Positions 33,566 through 42,451 of a stretch of 64,000 nt of DNA are shown here, in pieces. The notes beneath the pieces were generated by a model. The model was not told where the DNA came from, searched no databases, and saw only the letters and a list, made by a program, of their open reading frames with translations. How positions within the stretch are numbered: position 1 is the stretch's first letter; each line of letters begins with the position of its first letter. The position numbers were made by a program, and so were the translations under genes. This DNA is from Terriglobales bacterium. GTDB taxonomy: Bacteria; Acidobacteriota; Terriglobia; Terriglobales; Acidobacteriaceae. The stretch spans positions 18,018-82,017 of the forward strand of contig DATMPC010000107.1 of the NCBI GenBank assembly GCA_035567895.1, in the 5' to 3' direction.

Positions 33566-36500
33566 CAGAACGTTTGACCTATGCTGAAGAAGAAGTTGAA
33601 CCTTCCTGTGTGATCAAGATACGGTCCACGCACAGGATCGTCTCTCACCGGAAAATACGTGGGGGTCAGGTTGTATCCAAAGTCTACCCGTACCGGCCCG
33701 ATCGGGGTGCGATAGCGCACTCCTAGTCCTACTGCCTGCGCGATGTAGTTAAAGTCGCAGGCCGTTGTCGATTGTGGGTCGCAGGTCTCTTTGTGCGGCT
33801 GCGTCCAGTGGCCAAGACTGGGGAAGATGTCCCCCGGCGAAGTGAAGACGTTGCCAGCATCATGGAAGATGACCGCGCTCAGATTGTCGCCTACGTAGGG
33901 GAGAGCGATCGGTGGGCTGCGAAGTTCAAGATTGTTAAGGAATAGCCCATCGCCACCCAAGGGGAATCCTGTCGTGGCGTCGCGCGGCCCACCTTGATTG
34001 ATGGCAAATCCGCGATGTGAATTGCTGCCACCGGTAAAGAATTTCTCCGGCAAAGGCACGATTCCCGCGATCGTGTTGCTTCCTGCATTGAAAGGTTCTT
34101 CCGCTCCGATGCGAGTGGAACGGGCAAAAGTCCACCTCCGCCCGCCGACGTTCTTGTTCTCGGCGAACGTGTGATAAGTCGAATTCTCCAGAAACACGCG
34201 GACATAGTTTGCCTGAGATCCAAAGACTCTCGAAGCGACGCCGAAATCGAGTGCGTAGTAGCTCCCCTTATGGGAATCGATCGGATCGTCGCGATGGTCA
34301 CGAACATAGCTGACGCTGGGGATGCCTACGCGCACCGGACGAGAAAGCAATGGTATCAATTCGGGATTAATATGCAGCGTTGCCTCATCCACCTTCACCC
34401 GGCGATAGGTGAATTTATAGAGAAAACTTTCACCTCTGCGCCACTGCTGCAACACTTGGACGGAACCTTCGAGCCGCTCTGAGCTGAAGGTGAGCACGTT
34501 CTGAGTGCTGTCGTACAGGGCATTGAACGTCAGGGTTAAATCCTTGCGATTCAGCCAGTACGGCTGAACATAACTGAGGAGTGCGCGCTGCTGCAGGCGG
34601 CCAAGATTGGTGCGAAAAACGATGGTGTTATTTCGTCCACGAAAGTTGGCGCGGGTTACGCCAAGAGTAACAAGCGGACTGAATCCTGTTGCGCCTCCGG
34701 GATTGCACACCTGGGTTGAAGTTGGATTCGCAGTGAGATTCTCGCAGTCGCTGCGCACGTTGCCCGTCTGCACCTGGAATCCAATACCGTAATCGATGGT
34801 GTAGCGCTTGGCCTCTTCCAGCTGCATCATGAGATTCTTTTTGTCCACATTGCCATCGGGATTCGCCGGCGCGACATCGACCTGATTGAAGATGCTCAAG
34901 TCGTAGAGCTTTCGCTGGGTATTCAGGATTAGCGACTGGCTCATGGGTTCGCCTTCCTTGATCTCAAACTCACGATCCACGACAAAGGGCTTTGTATATC
35001 TCAGACCTGAGATCAGGATTTTGTCGACGAACACCTGGCGGCCCTCGGTGAGCTTGAAAGCTACGTCCTGTCGATTGGGCGTATCGGGCGAAGGATTCGT
35101 GGTGGTCTCTATCTGCACATCGGGAAAACCGCGATCGAAGTAGTAGCTCACGATGGAATCGCGATCGTTAGCGAGCAAGTAACTGGAATATGGCTGTCCC
35201 GGAATGGTACTGAGCTGGTCAAGCAAGACGTCGTGAGAGAAGGCCGTATTCCCCGTTATGGTCACAGACTTCACCAGCGTCTGCGGGCCTTCATCGATGT
35301 CGATCTGCACTTGCAGACGCCCGGGCTTTCCCTGGTAGTTATCCGCCACCTTGGAATTCGTCTTCACTGCCTGAAATCCGTTGGCCTGATACAGCGCGGT
35401 AATTACGGAGAGATCGCGATCGAGCAGCGCCGAACTGAACAGGCCATGCCGCTGGAGAGCATCGGCGGGCTGGATCGCCATCCGCTCCCGAATCGTCTCT
35501 TTCGGGAAGTACTTGTTGCCATTAATAACTAAGTCTTTAAACGTATGACGGTTGTTCCTGTCGACATCAAAGATCACAAGTTGGCGCTCGTCCTTCTTCG
35601 ACAGAGTCGAGGTTACTTTTACATCGAAGTATCCCTGCCTCTGAAAGTAGTCGCGCAAGTTTCGCCGGCCTTCACTAAGCAGGTCTTCGTCGACGGCGCC
35701 TTCTTCGTAGATCGGCACATATTTCTTGATAAGCCCGCGACGCATGTGCGCTCCCTCTACGCGAACATCGACGATCGGACCGCGGTTGATCTCAAACACA
35801 TAGTCCAACCGATTGGTGTCGTTGTGATAGTTACGATCGACCATCGACACCTGCGCCGCTAGGCGATCGCTTTTTTGATACTTTTTGTGAAGGCGTGTAA
35901 AGGCCCGGCTCAAATGTGAGGCGGCAACCGAATCGCCGGGATGAAGCTTCGCGATGCTGCGAATCTTGCCGTCAGGATAACCGGGGTCTCCTTTCACCAT
36001 CACCTGTCCAACCCGAGCATGCTGGCCGCGCTCCACAACAAAGCTGAGTTCGATGCGCTGATGCTGCGGATCAATCGAAGAATCCATGCGGATGGTGGGC
36101 GCAAAGTAGCCATCTTCGGCCAGTATCCGCTTCATGCGCTCGATACCCGCAGCTACAAGGTCTTCGTCGAACTCTCCCCCGATCTGCAGCTTGCTGCCAT
36201 TCACTAACTGGTTAGCTGTGGGAGGTCGTGGAGCTCCATACACGACCATGCTGCCGATGAACAGCTTTTCTTCGACTACGAAATCCAAATCGAGAGAGCG
36301 GTCAGGATACGGCGTGACCTCGGCTGCGATAGTTCGGAATCGGCCCGTGGCGAACAATTGCTGCAAGCTGGCATGCACATTGGTTCTGTCAAGAATTTGA
36401 CCCGGCTGTAAGGGGATCGACTTGAGCAGTTCGCTCTGAGCCGTGCGTTGCGCGCTCTTGAAACTGATGCTGCGCACCCGGTATCCGGAATAGCGCGCGA

Positions 36501-36657
36501 AAGCGCTGGCTGTCTGACTGGGGGCAGGTGTGGCCCCGGCTTCATTCTGGCCCTGAGCCGGCTTGAGGCTTACAGCTTTAGAAGACGACTGCGCGGCAGG
36601 ACAAGGAATGACCCAAAGGAGAAGGAAACCCAGCGCAAGTGCGCTCCTCAGGATCAT
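33565..36657 (-). CDS. BamA/TamA-like outer-membrane assembly protein with seven POTRA-like domains
   Basis: 1030 residues from ATG 36657. The frame extends 49 codons further, but this start gives a signal peptide (MILRSALALGFLLLWVIPCP). Seven POTRA-like modules span about residues 57-620, each with a typical strand start: YRVRSISFKS, IGSMVVYGAP, ARVGQVMVKG, PIVDVRVEGA, HTFKDLVING, TLVKSVTITG and VFVDKILISG. A 16-strand-type barrel follows from about YTIDYGIGFQVQTG. The conserved loop-6 motif appears as GGSNSHRGFAIN, and the protein ends FFFSIGQTF with terminal Phe. E. coli BamA has five POTRA and TamA three. The operon with SurA-N and TamB genes favours a TamA-like function. Confidence 0.9.
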   Translation of the reverse strand: MILRSALALGFLLLWVIPCPAAQSSSKAVSLKPAQGQNEAGATPAPSQTASAFARYSGYRVRSISFKSAQRTAQSELLKSIPLQPGQILDRTNVHASLQQLFATGRFRTIAAEVTPYPDRSLDLDFVVEEKLFIGSMVVYGAPRPPTANQLVNGSKLQIGGEFDEDLVAAGIERMKRILAEDGYFAPTIRMDSSIDPQHQRIELSFVVERGQHARVGQVMVKGDPGYPDGKIRSIAKLHPGDSVAASHLSRAFTRLHKKYQKSDRLAAQVSMVDRNYHNDTNRLDYVFEINRGPIVDVRVEGAHMRRGLIKKYVPIYEEGAVDEDLLSEGRRNLRDYFQRQGYFDVKVTSTLSKKDERQLVIFDVDRNNRHTFKDLVINGNKYFPKETIRERMAIQPADALQRHGLFSSALLDRDLSVITALYQANGFQAVKTNSKVADNYQGKPGRLQVQIDIDEGPQTLVKSVTITGNTAFSHDVLLDQLSTIPGQPYSSYLLANDRDSIVSYYFDRGFPDVQIETTTNPSPDTPNRQDVAFKLTEGRQVFVDKILISGLRYTKPFVVDREFEIKEGEPMSQSLILNTQRKLYDLSIFNQVDVAPANPDGNVDKKNLMMQLEEAKRYTIDYGIGFQVQTGNVRSDCENLTANPTSTQVCNPGGATGFSPLVTLGVTRANFRGRNNTIVFRTNLGRLQQRALLSYVQPYWLNRKDLTLTFNALYDSTQNVLTFSSERLEGSVQVLQQWRRGESFLYKFTYRRVKVDEATLHINPELIPLLSRPVRVGIPSVSYVRDHRDDPIDSHKGSYYALDFGVASRVFGSQANYVRVFLENSTYHTFAENKNVGGRRWTFARSTRIGAEEPFNAGSNTIAGIVPLPEKFFTGGSNSHRGFAINQGGPRDATTGFPLGGDGLFLNNLELRSPPIALPYVGDNLSAVIFHDAGNVFTSPGDIFPSLGHWTQPHKETCDPQSTTACDFNYIAQAVGLGVRYRTPIGPVRVDFGYNLTPTYFPVRDDPVRGPYLDHTGRFNFFFSIGQTF

Positions 36658-36898
36658 AAACCTCAGCGCGCGGTCCGCAGAGCCCGAGAAATCGGAGAGG
36701 ACTGCCAGCCCGGGCGATCTTTGCTGCACGGCTGTCCCGTGCCCTGCGCTTCGCAGAAAAATTAGGCTCTCCCCCTGCTCGTTAGTTGTCGCATGGACGC
36801 GCAAGGGGACTGCCGGTCGCAGATGTCAGGATGCACACGCCTATAATAATGGTGATTCGTTAAAGTGAAGCCCTCATCATGGGCCGCGAAGCAGGGAA

Positions 36899-37933
36899 AT
36901 GACCCCCAAAATCGAGCCCTCCCCCTTTCAAGACCGCTACTCCCGGCAGGCCCTGTTTGCGCCCATCGGCCCTGAGGGGCAAAAACGCATTCGGCAGTCG
37001 AAAGTCGCGTTGGTAGGATGCGGTGCCATTGGAGCCTCGACATGCACCCTGCTGGCACGAGCGGGCGTCGGCACCCTGCGAATCATCGATCGGGACTACG
37101 TCGAACCCAGTAACCTTCAGCGCCAAGTGCTCTTTGACGAAGAGGACGCGCGCCAGAGTTTCCCCAAGGCCGAAGCCGCCGCGCGCAAGATCGCAGGGAT
37201 CAACTCCGAGGTTGCAGTCGAACCTCATGTAAAGGATCTGACACCGCAGACCATTCACCTGCTGGAACAGGCCGACTTGATCCTTGACTGCACCGACAAC
37301 TTTGAGACCCGCTACTTGATCAACGATTTCGCGGTGAAGAATGGGGTCCCCTGGATCTATGCCGCTGCCGTGGGCTCCTACGCCGTCACGATGAATGTGG
37401 TTCACGGAGAGACCGCGTGCCTCGCCTGCATGTTTCCCAAGCCGCCGAGCGGCACGTTCGCAACTTGCGAAACCGCCGGCATATTGAACAGCGCAGCCAA
37501 TCTCGTGGCATCGCTTCAGGTCACCGAAGCGCTGAAGTTGATGGTCGGTGCGCGGGAAGCATTGCGCCGCTCATTGCTTTCCCTTGATCTTTGGAGCAAC
37601 GAGCGCTCCGAGATCTCCGCGGCCCAACCGCGTCCCGATTGCAGCGTTTGTGCCGAGCGCAAGTTCGAGTACCTGGAAGGCAAGGCCCGGCCGCAGATCA
37701 CGTTGTGCGGGCGTAACTCGGTACAGATCCACGAACGCGAACGTCCGGTGGATTTCAACGAGATGAGTTCGCGTCTCTCGCCCCACGGTCAAGTTCGTTA
37801 CAACGAAATGGTTCTGAAGTTCTGGAGAGAGACCTACGAAATGACCCTGTTCCGAGACGGCCGAGCGATCATCAAGGGCACTACTGATCCGATGGTGGCG
37901 AGAAGTCTGTATGCGAAGTTTGTGGGAACGTGA
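36899..37933 (+). CDS. moeB: MoeB/ThiF/HesA-family adenylyltransferase
   Basis: 344 residues. The N terminus RYSRQALFAPIGPEGQKRIR leads into the nucleotide site VALVGCGAIGASTCTLLARA, and IDRDYVEPSNLQRQVLF and LDCTDNFETRYLINDF follow. Two CxxC pairs (CLACMF and CSVCAERKF) bind structural zinc. The active-site cysteine is probable in FATCETAGILNSAANL. There is no rhodanese domain; about 75 C-terminal residues replace it, with an uncharacterised segment RERPVDFNEMSSRLSPHG. Such E1-like enzymes adenylate the GlyGly end of MoaD or ThiS. The MoaD-MoaE fusion at 20 kb is a candidate substrate. A GGGAA sequence precedes the ATG. Confidence 0.9.
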   Translation: MTPKIEPSPFQDRYSRQALFAPIGPEGQKRIRQSKVALVGCGAIGASTCTLLARAGVGTLRIIDRDYVEPSNLQRQVLFDEEDARQSFPKAEAAARKIAGINSEVAVEPHVKDLTPQTIHLLEQADLILDCTDNFETRYLINDFAVKNGVPWIYAAAVGSYAVTMNVVHGETACLACMFPKPPSGTFATCETAGILNSAANLVASLQVTEALKLMVGAREALRRSLLSLDLWSNERSEISAAQPRPDCSVCAERKFEYLEGKARPQITLCGRNSVQIHERERPVDFNEMSSRLSPHGQVRYNEMVLKFWRETYEMTLFRDGRAIIKGTTDPMVARSLYAKFVGT

Positions 37934-37937
37934 GGAG

Positions 37938-38083
37938 GAATCGGGTCATCGGGTGATCGGGTGAAGTAAACAGCCGAAGTGACGGCGAAACTAAGGGCAG
38001 CGTAATGAGTTGAGGATGAGAGCTGTACCAAGGAGTTTGAGAAAGTCGCGGTCAGGTTTTCACTTCACCCGATCAACCGATTC
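37938..38083. repeat. GGGTGATCGGG arms in inverted orientation (third pair)
   Basis: The left arm 37938-37967 and a shortened right arm 38062-38083 (ACTTCACCCGATCAACCGAT) flank about 94 bp. No TGTCATTCCGA palindrome is inside. The right arm contains the stop codon of the next minus-strand gene. Confidence 0.85.
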
Positions 38084-38354
38084 TTCTTAGTCTCTGAGCG
38101 GTTGGCGATGCGATCAATTGCACGTGCTCGCCCCGTGGGACGCGCTTACTTCGCATTTCGGCCACGCAATCATCGAGCAAGGTCAGATACATATTCGCCA
38201 TCTCGAGGGCGGCCTCTTCGGTATGCTCGTGTCCCCAATACAAGACGTCCGGGGAACTTTCGTGTCGTAAGGCGTAGCGGAATCTCTCGCGATGCGTGGT
38301 CGGATCGAACATCCGACTGATCTCTGCCAGGTGCTTTACGCCTTTGATTACCAT
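38073..38354 (-). CDS. Small hypothetical protein
   Basis: 93 residues with CCGGAG five bases before the ATG. The sequence (MVIKGVKHLAEISRMFDPTT, then RFRYALRHESSPDVLYWGHE) is helical, soluble and without recognisable motifs. The last residues LRRIG and the TGA stop fall in a dispersed GGGTGATCGGG arm, so the natural C terminus may have been replaced by insertion. It is flanked on both sides by such arms. Confidence 0.6.
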   Translation of the reverse strand: MVIKGVKHLAEISRMFDPTTHRERFRYALRHESSPDVLYWGHEHTEEAALEMANMYLTLLDDCVAEMRSKRVPRGEHVQLIASPTAQRLRRIG

Positions 38355-38436
38355 AGTAACTCCGGGGAAGATAGCATCCCGCTACTCCCAATGGGATGCA
38401 ATCAAAAGCGGAAAGGTGTGCCGGGGGAGTAAACAA

Positions 38437-38616
38437 AATCGGGTGATCGGGTCATCGGGTGAAGTGAAATCCGGCGTTCGGCGTTCGGCGGTCGGCTTTC
38501 GGCTTGGCATCGTTCTTTTGTTATCTCACGAACGGGAATCTACAAAAGCGCCCAGCGGAAAGTAATTCCTGAGCTTTCACTTCACCCGATGACCCGATGG
38601 CCCGATCACCCGATTC
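38437..38616. repeat. GGGTGATCGGG arms in inverted orientation (fourth pair)
   Basis: The left arm 38437-38465 and right arm 38579-38616 enclose about 113 bp. That core holds a short tandem of CGGCGTT/CGGCTTT units (38470-38506). The frame of the right arm runs into the UbiA gene, giving a spurious longer N terminus there. Confidence 0.85.
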
Positions 38617-38644
38617 TTCATCGCCTCATGTATCCATGGTTACA

Positions 38645-39520
38645 ATGATTCGAATGTCCACCCTCCACAACGTCCGCGTCTCGCTGGAGATGATCAAGTG
38701 GGAGCATTCGGTGTTTGCGCTTCCCTTCGCGCTTTGCGGAGCGATGCTTGCCGCGCGTGGATGGCCCTCGCCTTGGCAGTTATTGTGGATCGTAGTTGCC
38801 ATGGTGAGTGCACGCTCAGCAGCGATGGCTTTCAATCGTTACGCTGACGCTGAGATCGACGCAGCCAACCCTCGCACTCGGTCGCGCGCGGTACCTGCGG
38901 GAATCCTGAGTAAGCAATTCGTGGCTGTTTTCGTGATTGCCGCCAGCGCGATTTTCATTTTGGCCGCGGCGATGCTCAATCGGCTGACGCTCCTGCTTTC
39001 GCCGGCCGCGCTGGGAGTCATCTTTTTGTATTCCTACACGAAGCGCTTCACGCGCTGGTCGCACTTGGTGCTCGGATTCGGGCTCGGCGTGGCTCCTGCG
39101 GCTGCATGGATTGCCGTTCGTGGTTCGCTTGATCCCCGAATTCTGCTGCTAACGGGAGTCGTCACTTTTTGGGTGGCCGGCTTCGATGTTCTCTACGCCT
39201 GCCAGGACTATGAATTCGACAGCAGCGTGGGGCTGCACTCGCTTCCGCGGCACTATGGAATTTCGGGAGGACTGTTGATCGCGCGGCTGATGCACGTCCT
39301 GATGCTGCTCTTGCTCGTAGCAGTCGTAGCCGCTTTTGGACTGGGCAGAGTTGCCATTAGCGGGGTAATTGTGGTGGCGCTGCTGCTTGCATATGAGCAC
39401 TCGCTCGTCTCTTCCCGCGATCTATCAAAGTTGAATGCCGCGTTTTTCACGATGAACGGCGTGATTGCTGTGGTCCTGTTCATATTTGTTGCCGCTGACT
39501 TACTCGTGCGCCACTCCTGA
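38645..39520 (+). CDS. UbiA-family prenyltransferase (MqnP/4-hydroxybenzoate type)
   Basis: 291 residues from ATG 38645 (ATG 38654 is equally possible; neither has a good ribosome-binding site). About eight or nine transmembrane helices carry the two Asp motifs, NRYADAEIDAANPRTRSRAV and YACQDYEFDSSVGLHSLP. The start SLEMIKWEHSVFALPFALCG matches the UbiA subgroup used in futalosine-pathway menaquinone synthesis (MqnP) as well as bacterial UbiA. It transfers a polyprenyl chain to an aromatic acceptor in the membrane. The substrate is not proven. It is followed by a hairpin and then the hydantoinase A-like gene. Confidence 0.88.
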   Translation: MIRMSTLHNVRVSLEMIKWEHSVFALPFALCGAMLAARGWPSPWQLLWIVVAMVSARSAAMAFNRYADAEIDAANPRTRSRAVPAGILSKQFVAVFVIAASAIFILAAAMLNRLTLLLSPAALGVIFLYSYTKRFTRWSHLVLGFGLGVAPAAAWIAVRGSLDPRILLLTGVVTFWVAGFDVLYACQDYEFDSSVGLHSLPRHYGISGGLLIARLMHVLMLLLLVAVVAAFGLGRVAISGVIVVALLLAYEHSLVSSRDLSKLNAAFFTMNGVIAVVLFIFVAADLLVRHS

Positions 39521-39562
39521 GATTCGTGGCACGGCCGCCCTCGGCTGTGATCTAAGCAGAAT

Positions 39563-39584
39563 GCACAGGCGAGGGCGCCTGTGC
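39563..39584 (+). promoter_or_regulatory. Hairpin between ubiA-like and hydantoinase genes
   Basis: A nine-base stem GCACAGGCG/CGCCTGTGC with a four-base loop, no U-tract. It lies 34 bp before the CTG start of the next gene and could be a weak terminator or leader element. Confidence 0.5.
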
Positions 39585-39617
39585 CAAATGTGTCTCTGAA
39601 TTCCCTGGAGAACACAC

Positions 39618-41648
39618 CTGGCGCCTAAACCAACAGACAGAAAGCCGCTGCGCATCGCCGTCGACACCGGCGGCACCTTCACTGATTGCGTCTGGATTGA
39701 GAACGGCCGCCAACAGATCCTCAAAGTCTTCTCGACCCCTCACGATCCGTCGGAAGCCATTGCCAACGCAGTCGCTCGCATCGTCGGGAACTCAAACCGG
39801 GAAATCGTTTTGTTGCACGGCACTACGGTCGGCACCAACGCACTGCTGCAGCGAAAAGGCGCCCGCACGGCGCTGGTTACGACGGCGGGATTTGAAGACG
39901 CCATCGAGATTGGTCGGCAGGCGCGTCCAAATCTTTACGACTTGAACGTTCGCCGCATTGAACCGCTCGTGCCGCGTGACCTGCGCTTCGGAGTTGCTGA
40001 GCGCACGCGCCCCGACGGCAGCATTGAGCGCACGGCTTCGAAAGACGACCTCAATGAGCTTCGTTCCAAAATCCGGAAGAGTGGAGCCGAATCGATTGCG
40101 GTGTGCCTGTTGTTCTCATTTGTGAATGTCACCAATGAAGAGCAAGTTGAGCGTGAACTTGGAACATTGAATGTTCCCCTTTCTCTATCGCATCGCATAC
40201 TTCCAGAGTTTCGCGAATACGAGCGTATGAGCACAGTCGTGGTCAATGCGTACCTGCAGCCGCTGATGCAGCGCTACTTGGAGAGCCTGCGTCTACGGCT
40301 TTCGAAGACTACAGAAGCAAAGCTCTTCGTTATGCAGTCCAGCGGCGGAATCACCGCGCTGGAAGCTGCCGCATCGCAGCCGGTGCGAACGGTGCTCTCG
40401 GGTCCGGCTGGAGGCGCCGTCGGCGCGCTGGAGATGGGGCGCAGGGCGGGCTTTGCCCAAATCATTTCGTTTGACATGGGTGGGACATCAACCGATGTAG
40501 CCCTGCTGGAAGGACGTCTGCACGTTACATCGGAGGCGGAGATCGCAGGCCTGCCGGTGCGAGTCCCAATGCTGAACATTCACACCGTCGGCGCAGGCGG
40601 TGGATCGCTGGCGCGCATCGATGCCGGCGGGGCACTGCGCGTGGGGCCGGAGTCGGCCGGTGCCGATCCTGGTCCGATCTGCTATGGCAAAGGCACCCAA
40701 CCGACAGTCACAGACGCCAACTTGCTCCTCGGCCGTTTGCGTCCGGAGAATTTTCTTGGAGGCGAATTCCATCTCGACCTCGAGCGGACTCGATCGACCT
40801 TTGCGGAGTGGATCAAGAAACATCGTCTGAAGTGGTCGGCTGAAGAGTTGGCGGCTGGGATCATCCGCGTGGTGAATGCCACGATGGAGAAGGCTATTCG
40901 CGTGGTGTCCATTGAACAAGGCTATGATCCGCGCGATTTTGCTCTGCTCTCCTTCGGAGGCGCCGGCGCATTGCATGCATGCGATCTGGCGTCCGCGCTT
41001 TCCCTCTCGCGAGTAATAGTTCCGCCGGCACCAGGGGCACTCTCGGCATATGGAATCCTCGCCAGCGATGTGGTCAAAGACTACTCGCGCACGGCTCCGA
41101 TGCTGCTCTCCGCAGAGCGATTTAGCCGTTTGAGCAAGGAAATCGGAGCCAGTTTTAACAAGCTCACGGAGAGTGTAAATCGTGATTACGCGAATGAAGG
41201 ATGGAAAGGGAAAGTCAAAATGGAGTGTTCAGTGGACGTGCGATATCAAGGACAGGGCTACGAGCTGAACATTCCCTGGCGCAACACCACGGCTCTCCTC
41301 GAAGATTTTCACGCGGCACATCAGCGGCGATTTGGATACAGTCATAACAACAAGAAGATCGAATTAGTGACGCTGCGCGTGCGAGCTTCTCTCCCACAGT
41401 CAAGCGGAAGTATGGCGAGCGCTCCGTCGAGACGGGCCGCCAAGGTCGCGGCGGCACGCGCGTCGGTTTATTTCGATGGAAGACCGGTCAATACCCGGGT
41501 TCTCCAGCGAGATTCTCTTTCTCCGGGCTTCTCTGCATCAGGACCGCTGGTTGTGACTGAGTACACAGCCACGACGGTGGTTCCTCCTGGATGGAAGCTG
41601 AGCGTGCATGGTGCCGGAGCGCTGCTGATACGCAAGGGTGTCCGCTAA
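39618..41648 (+). CDS. Hydantoinase A/oxoprolinase family protein, probable CTG start
   Basis: 676 residues if translated from CTG 39618, which has GGAG seven bases upstream (39607-39610). An in-frame TGA at 39597 limits the 5' end, and the first conventional start (TTG 39810) would delete the nucleotide-binding motif LRIAVDTGGTFTDCVWIENG. The rest is a full HyuA-type protein: HGTTVGTNALLQRKGARTAL, SFDMGGTSTDVALLEG, GAGGGSLARIDAGGALRVGP, SFGGAGALHACDLA. These enzymes hydrolyse cyclic amides using ATP. No HyuB-type partner gene is adjacent. GTG or ATG misreading is excluded by the bases shown; use of ATT 39600 is a less likely alternative. Confidence 0.85.
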   Translation: MAPKPTDRKPLRIAVDTGGTFTDCVWIENGRQQILKVFSTPHDPSEAIANAVARIVGNSNREIVLLHGTTVGTNALLQRKGARTALVTTAGFEDAIEIGRQARPNLYDLNVRRIEPLVPRDLRFGVAERTRPDGSIERTASKDDLNELRSKIRKSGAESIAVCLLFSFVNVTNEEQVERELGTLNVPLSLSHRILPEFREYERMSTVVVNAYLQPLMQRYLESLRLRLSKTTEAKLFVMQSSGGITALEAAASQPVRTVLSGPAGGAVGALEMGRRAGFAQIISFDMGGTSTDVALLEGRLHVTSEAEIAGLPVRVPMLNIHTVGAGGGSLARIDAGGALRVGPESAGADPGPICYGKGTQPTVTDANLLLGRLRPENFLGGEFHLDLERTRSTFAEWIKKHRLKWSAEELAAGIIRVVNATMEKAIRVVSIEQGYDPRDFALLSFGGAGALHACDLASALSLSRVIVPPAPGALSAYGILASDVVKDYSRTAPMLLSAERFSRLSKEIGASFNKLTESVNRDYANEGWKGKVKMECSVDVRYQGQGYELNIPWRNTTALLEDFHAAHQRRFGYSHNNKKIELVTLRVRASLPQSSGSMASAPSRRAAKVAAARASVYFDGRPVNTRVLQRDSLSPGFSASGPLVVTEYTATTVVPPGWKLSVHGAGALLIRKGVR

Positions 41649-41670
41649 GCGACATCCGGTGCCAACAAAG

Positions 41671-41701
41671 AAAAAAGGGCACTCAATGAGCACCCTTTTT
41701 T
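41671..41701. terminator. Bidirectional terminator between hydantoinase and CsbD genes
   Basis: AAAAAAGGGCACTC pairs with GAGCACCCTTTTTT apart from a two-base internal mismatch. A-tract and T-tract at both ends allow function on both strands, which suits the convergent genes. Confidence 0.85.
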
Positions 41702-41717
41702 GACTTCAAATTCCGAA

Positions 41718-41972
41718 TCAAGCAATGTCGCGTTCGCGATCGTCCTCGATGTCACGATTCTCTTTGTCTACATCGCGTTCGAGGTCACGCTTCGCGTCAC
41801 GAACTGTGTCTTTTACATTGCCCCAGGCGTTTTGCACTTTGCCTTTCGCTTCCTCAGCGGCGCCTTCGCCTTGTGTTTTGGCATCGCCGGTCCACTCTCC
41901 AACCTGGCGCTTTGCCCGTCCGGCTACTTCGTCCATCTTTCCCTTAATACGATCCTTGTCCATATGACTCAT
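41718..41972 (-). CDS. CsbD-like stress protein
   Basis: 84 residues (MSHMDKDRIKGKMDEVAGRA at the N terminus). The CsbD signature is clear: DRIKGKMDEVAGRAKRQVGE followed by acidic/basic repeats. The C-terminal part (DAKRDLERDVDKENRDIEDD) is a charged helix. CsbD proteins are small, hydrophilic and induced by general stress in several bacteria; the molecular role is unknown. A second start at MDKDR nine bases downstream is possible. It is next to a small membrane protein gene on the same strand, a pairing often seen with stress genes. Confidence 0.9.
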   Translation of the reverse strand: MSHMDKDRIKGKMDEVAGRAKRQVGEWTGDAKTQGEGAAEEAKGKVQNAWGNVKDTVRDAKRDLERDVDKENRDIEDDRERDIA

Positions 41973-42070
41973 CTCCTCCGCTTCCCTTCAGGCTTCAAGC
42001 CTGAACCTGTCCTCAATTGGTCTTTCCAGGTTTCTGAATCGCTCGACTCCCGCTGTAGCGGAACTACATG

Positions 42071-42223
42071 CTACAGAGCTGTGCGTCGTCCGGTGAGTAG
42101 CTGAAATACCAGAGCTACAAGAGCCAGGACGAGCAGCAGATGAATAAATCCGCCGAGCGTGTAGCTGCTCACAACTCCGATTAACCAGAGCACGAGCAGG
42201 ATGACAAATAGGGTCCAAAGCAT
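42071..42223 (-). CDS. Small membrane protein, lmo0937 type (DUF5670)
   Basis: 50 residues translated from ATG 42223, with the strong ribosome-binding site GGTAGGAGG upstream. The product begins MLWTLFVILLVLWLIGVVSS and ends LLTGRRTAL: two hydrophobic helices joined by YTLGGFIH, matching the short lmo0937-family pattern. It is probably a small inner-membrane protein of unknown role. It lies about 100 bp upstream of csbD on the same strand and may share its transcript. Confidence 0.85.
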   Translation of the reverse strand: MLWTLFVILLVLWLIGVVSSYTLGGFIHLLLVLALVALVFQLLTGRRTAL

Positions 42224-42347
42224 CTGCCCTACCTCCTACCAGGTTTCCGAAATGCGCTGGTAGGTATGAGTGGTTCTGCGAAACTGAGGTTGCAGGCGAT
42301 CGAGAGCTGCGCGACCGAGCAGCTGCTTGTATTTACAATGCAAAGGA

Positions 42348-42385
42348 AGAATCGGGAGATCGGGCCATCGGGTGATCGGGTGAAG
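42348..42385. repeat. Solo GGGTGATCGGG repeat arm (near pheA)
   Basis: GAATCGGGAGATCGGGCCAT then CGGGTGATCGGGTGAAGT, one mismatch from the arm consensus. No inverted partner is found before prephenate dehydratase. Confidence 0.8.
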
Positions 42386-42451
42386 TGAGTTGCTGGTTGC
42401 CGAGAGTCCCACTTCGAGGAACAAACAATTCGAGCAAGACCTTTTACAGTC

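Noticed and set aside
37938..38616. Attachment sites or an integrated element around the 93-residue gene
   Set aside because: The flanking arms are members of the dispersed repeat family found elsewhere; there is no integrase or tRNA-derived end.
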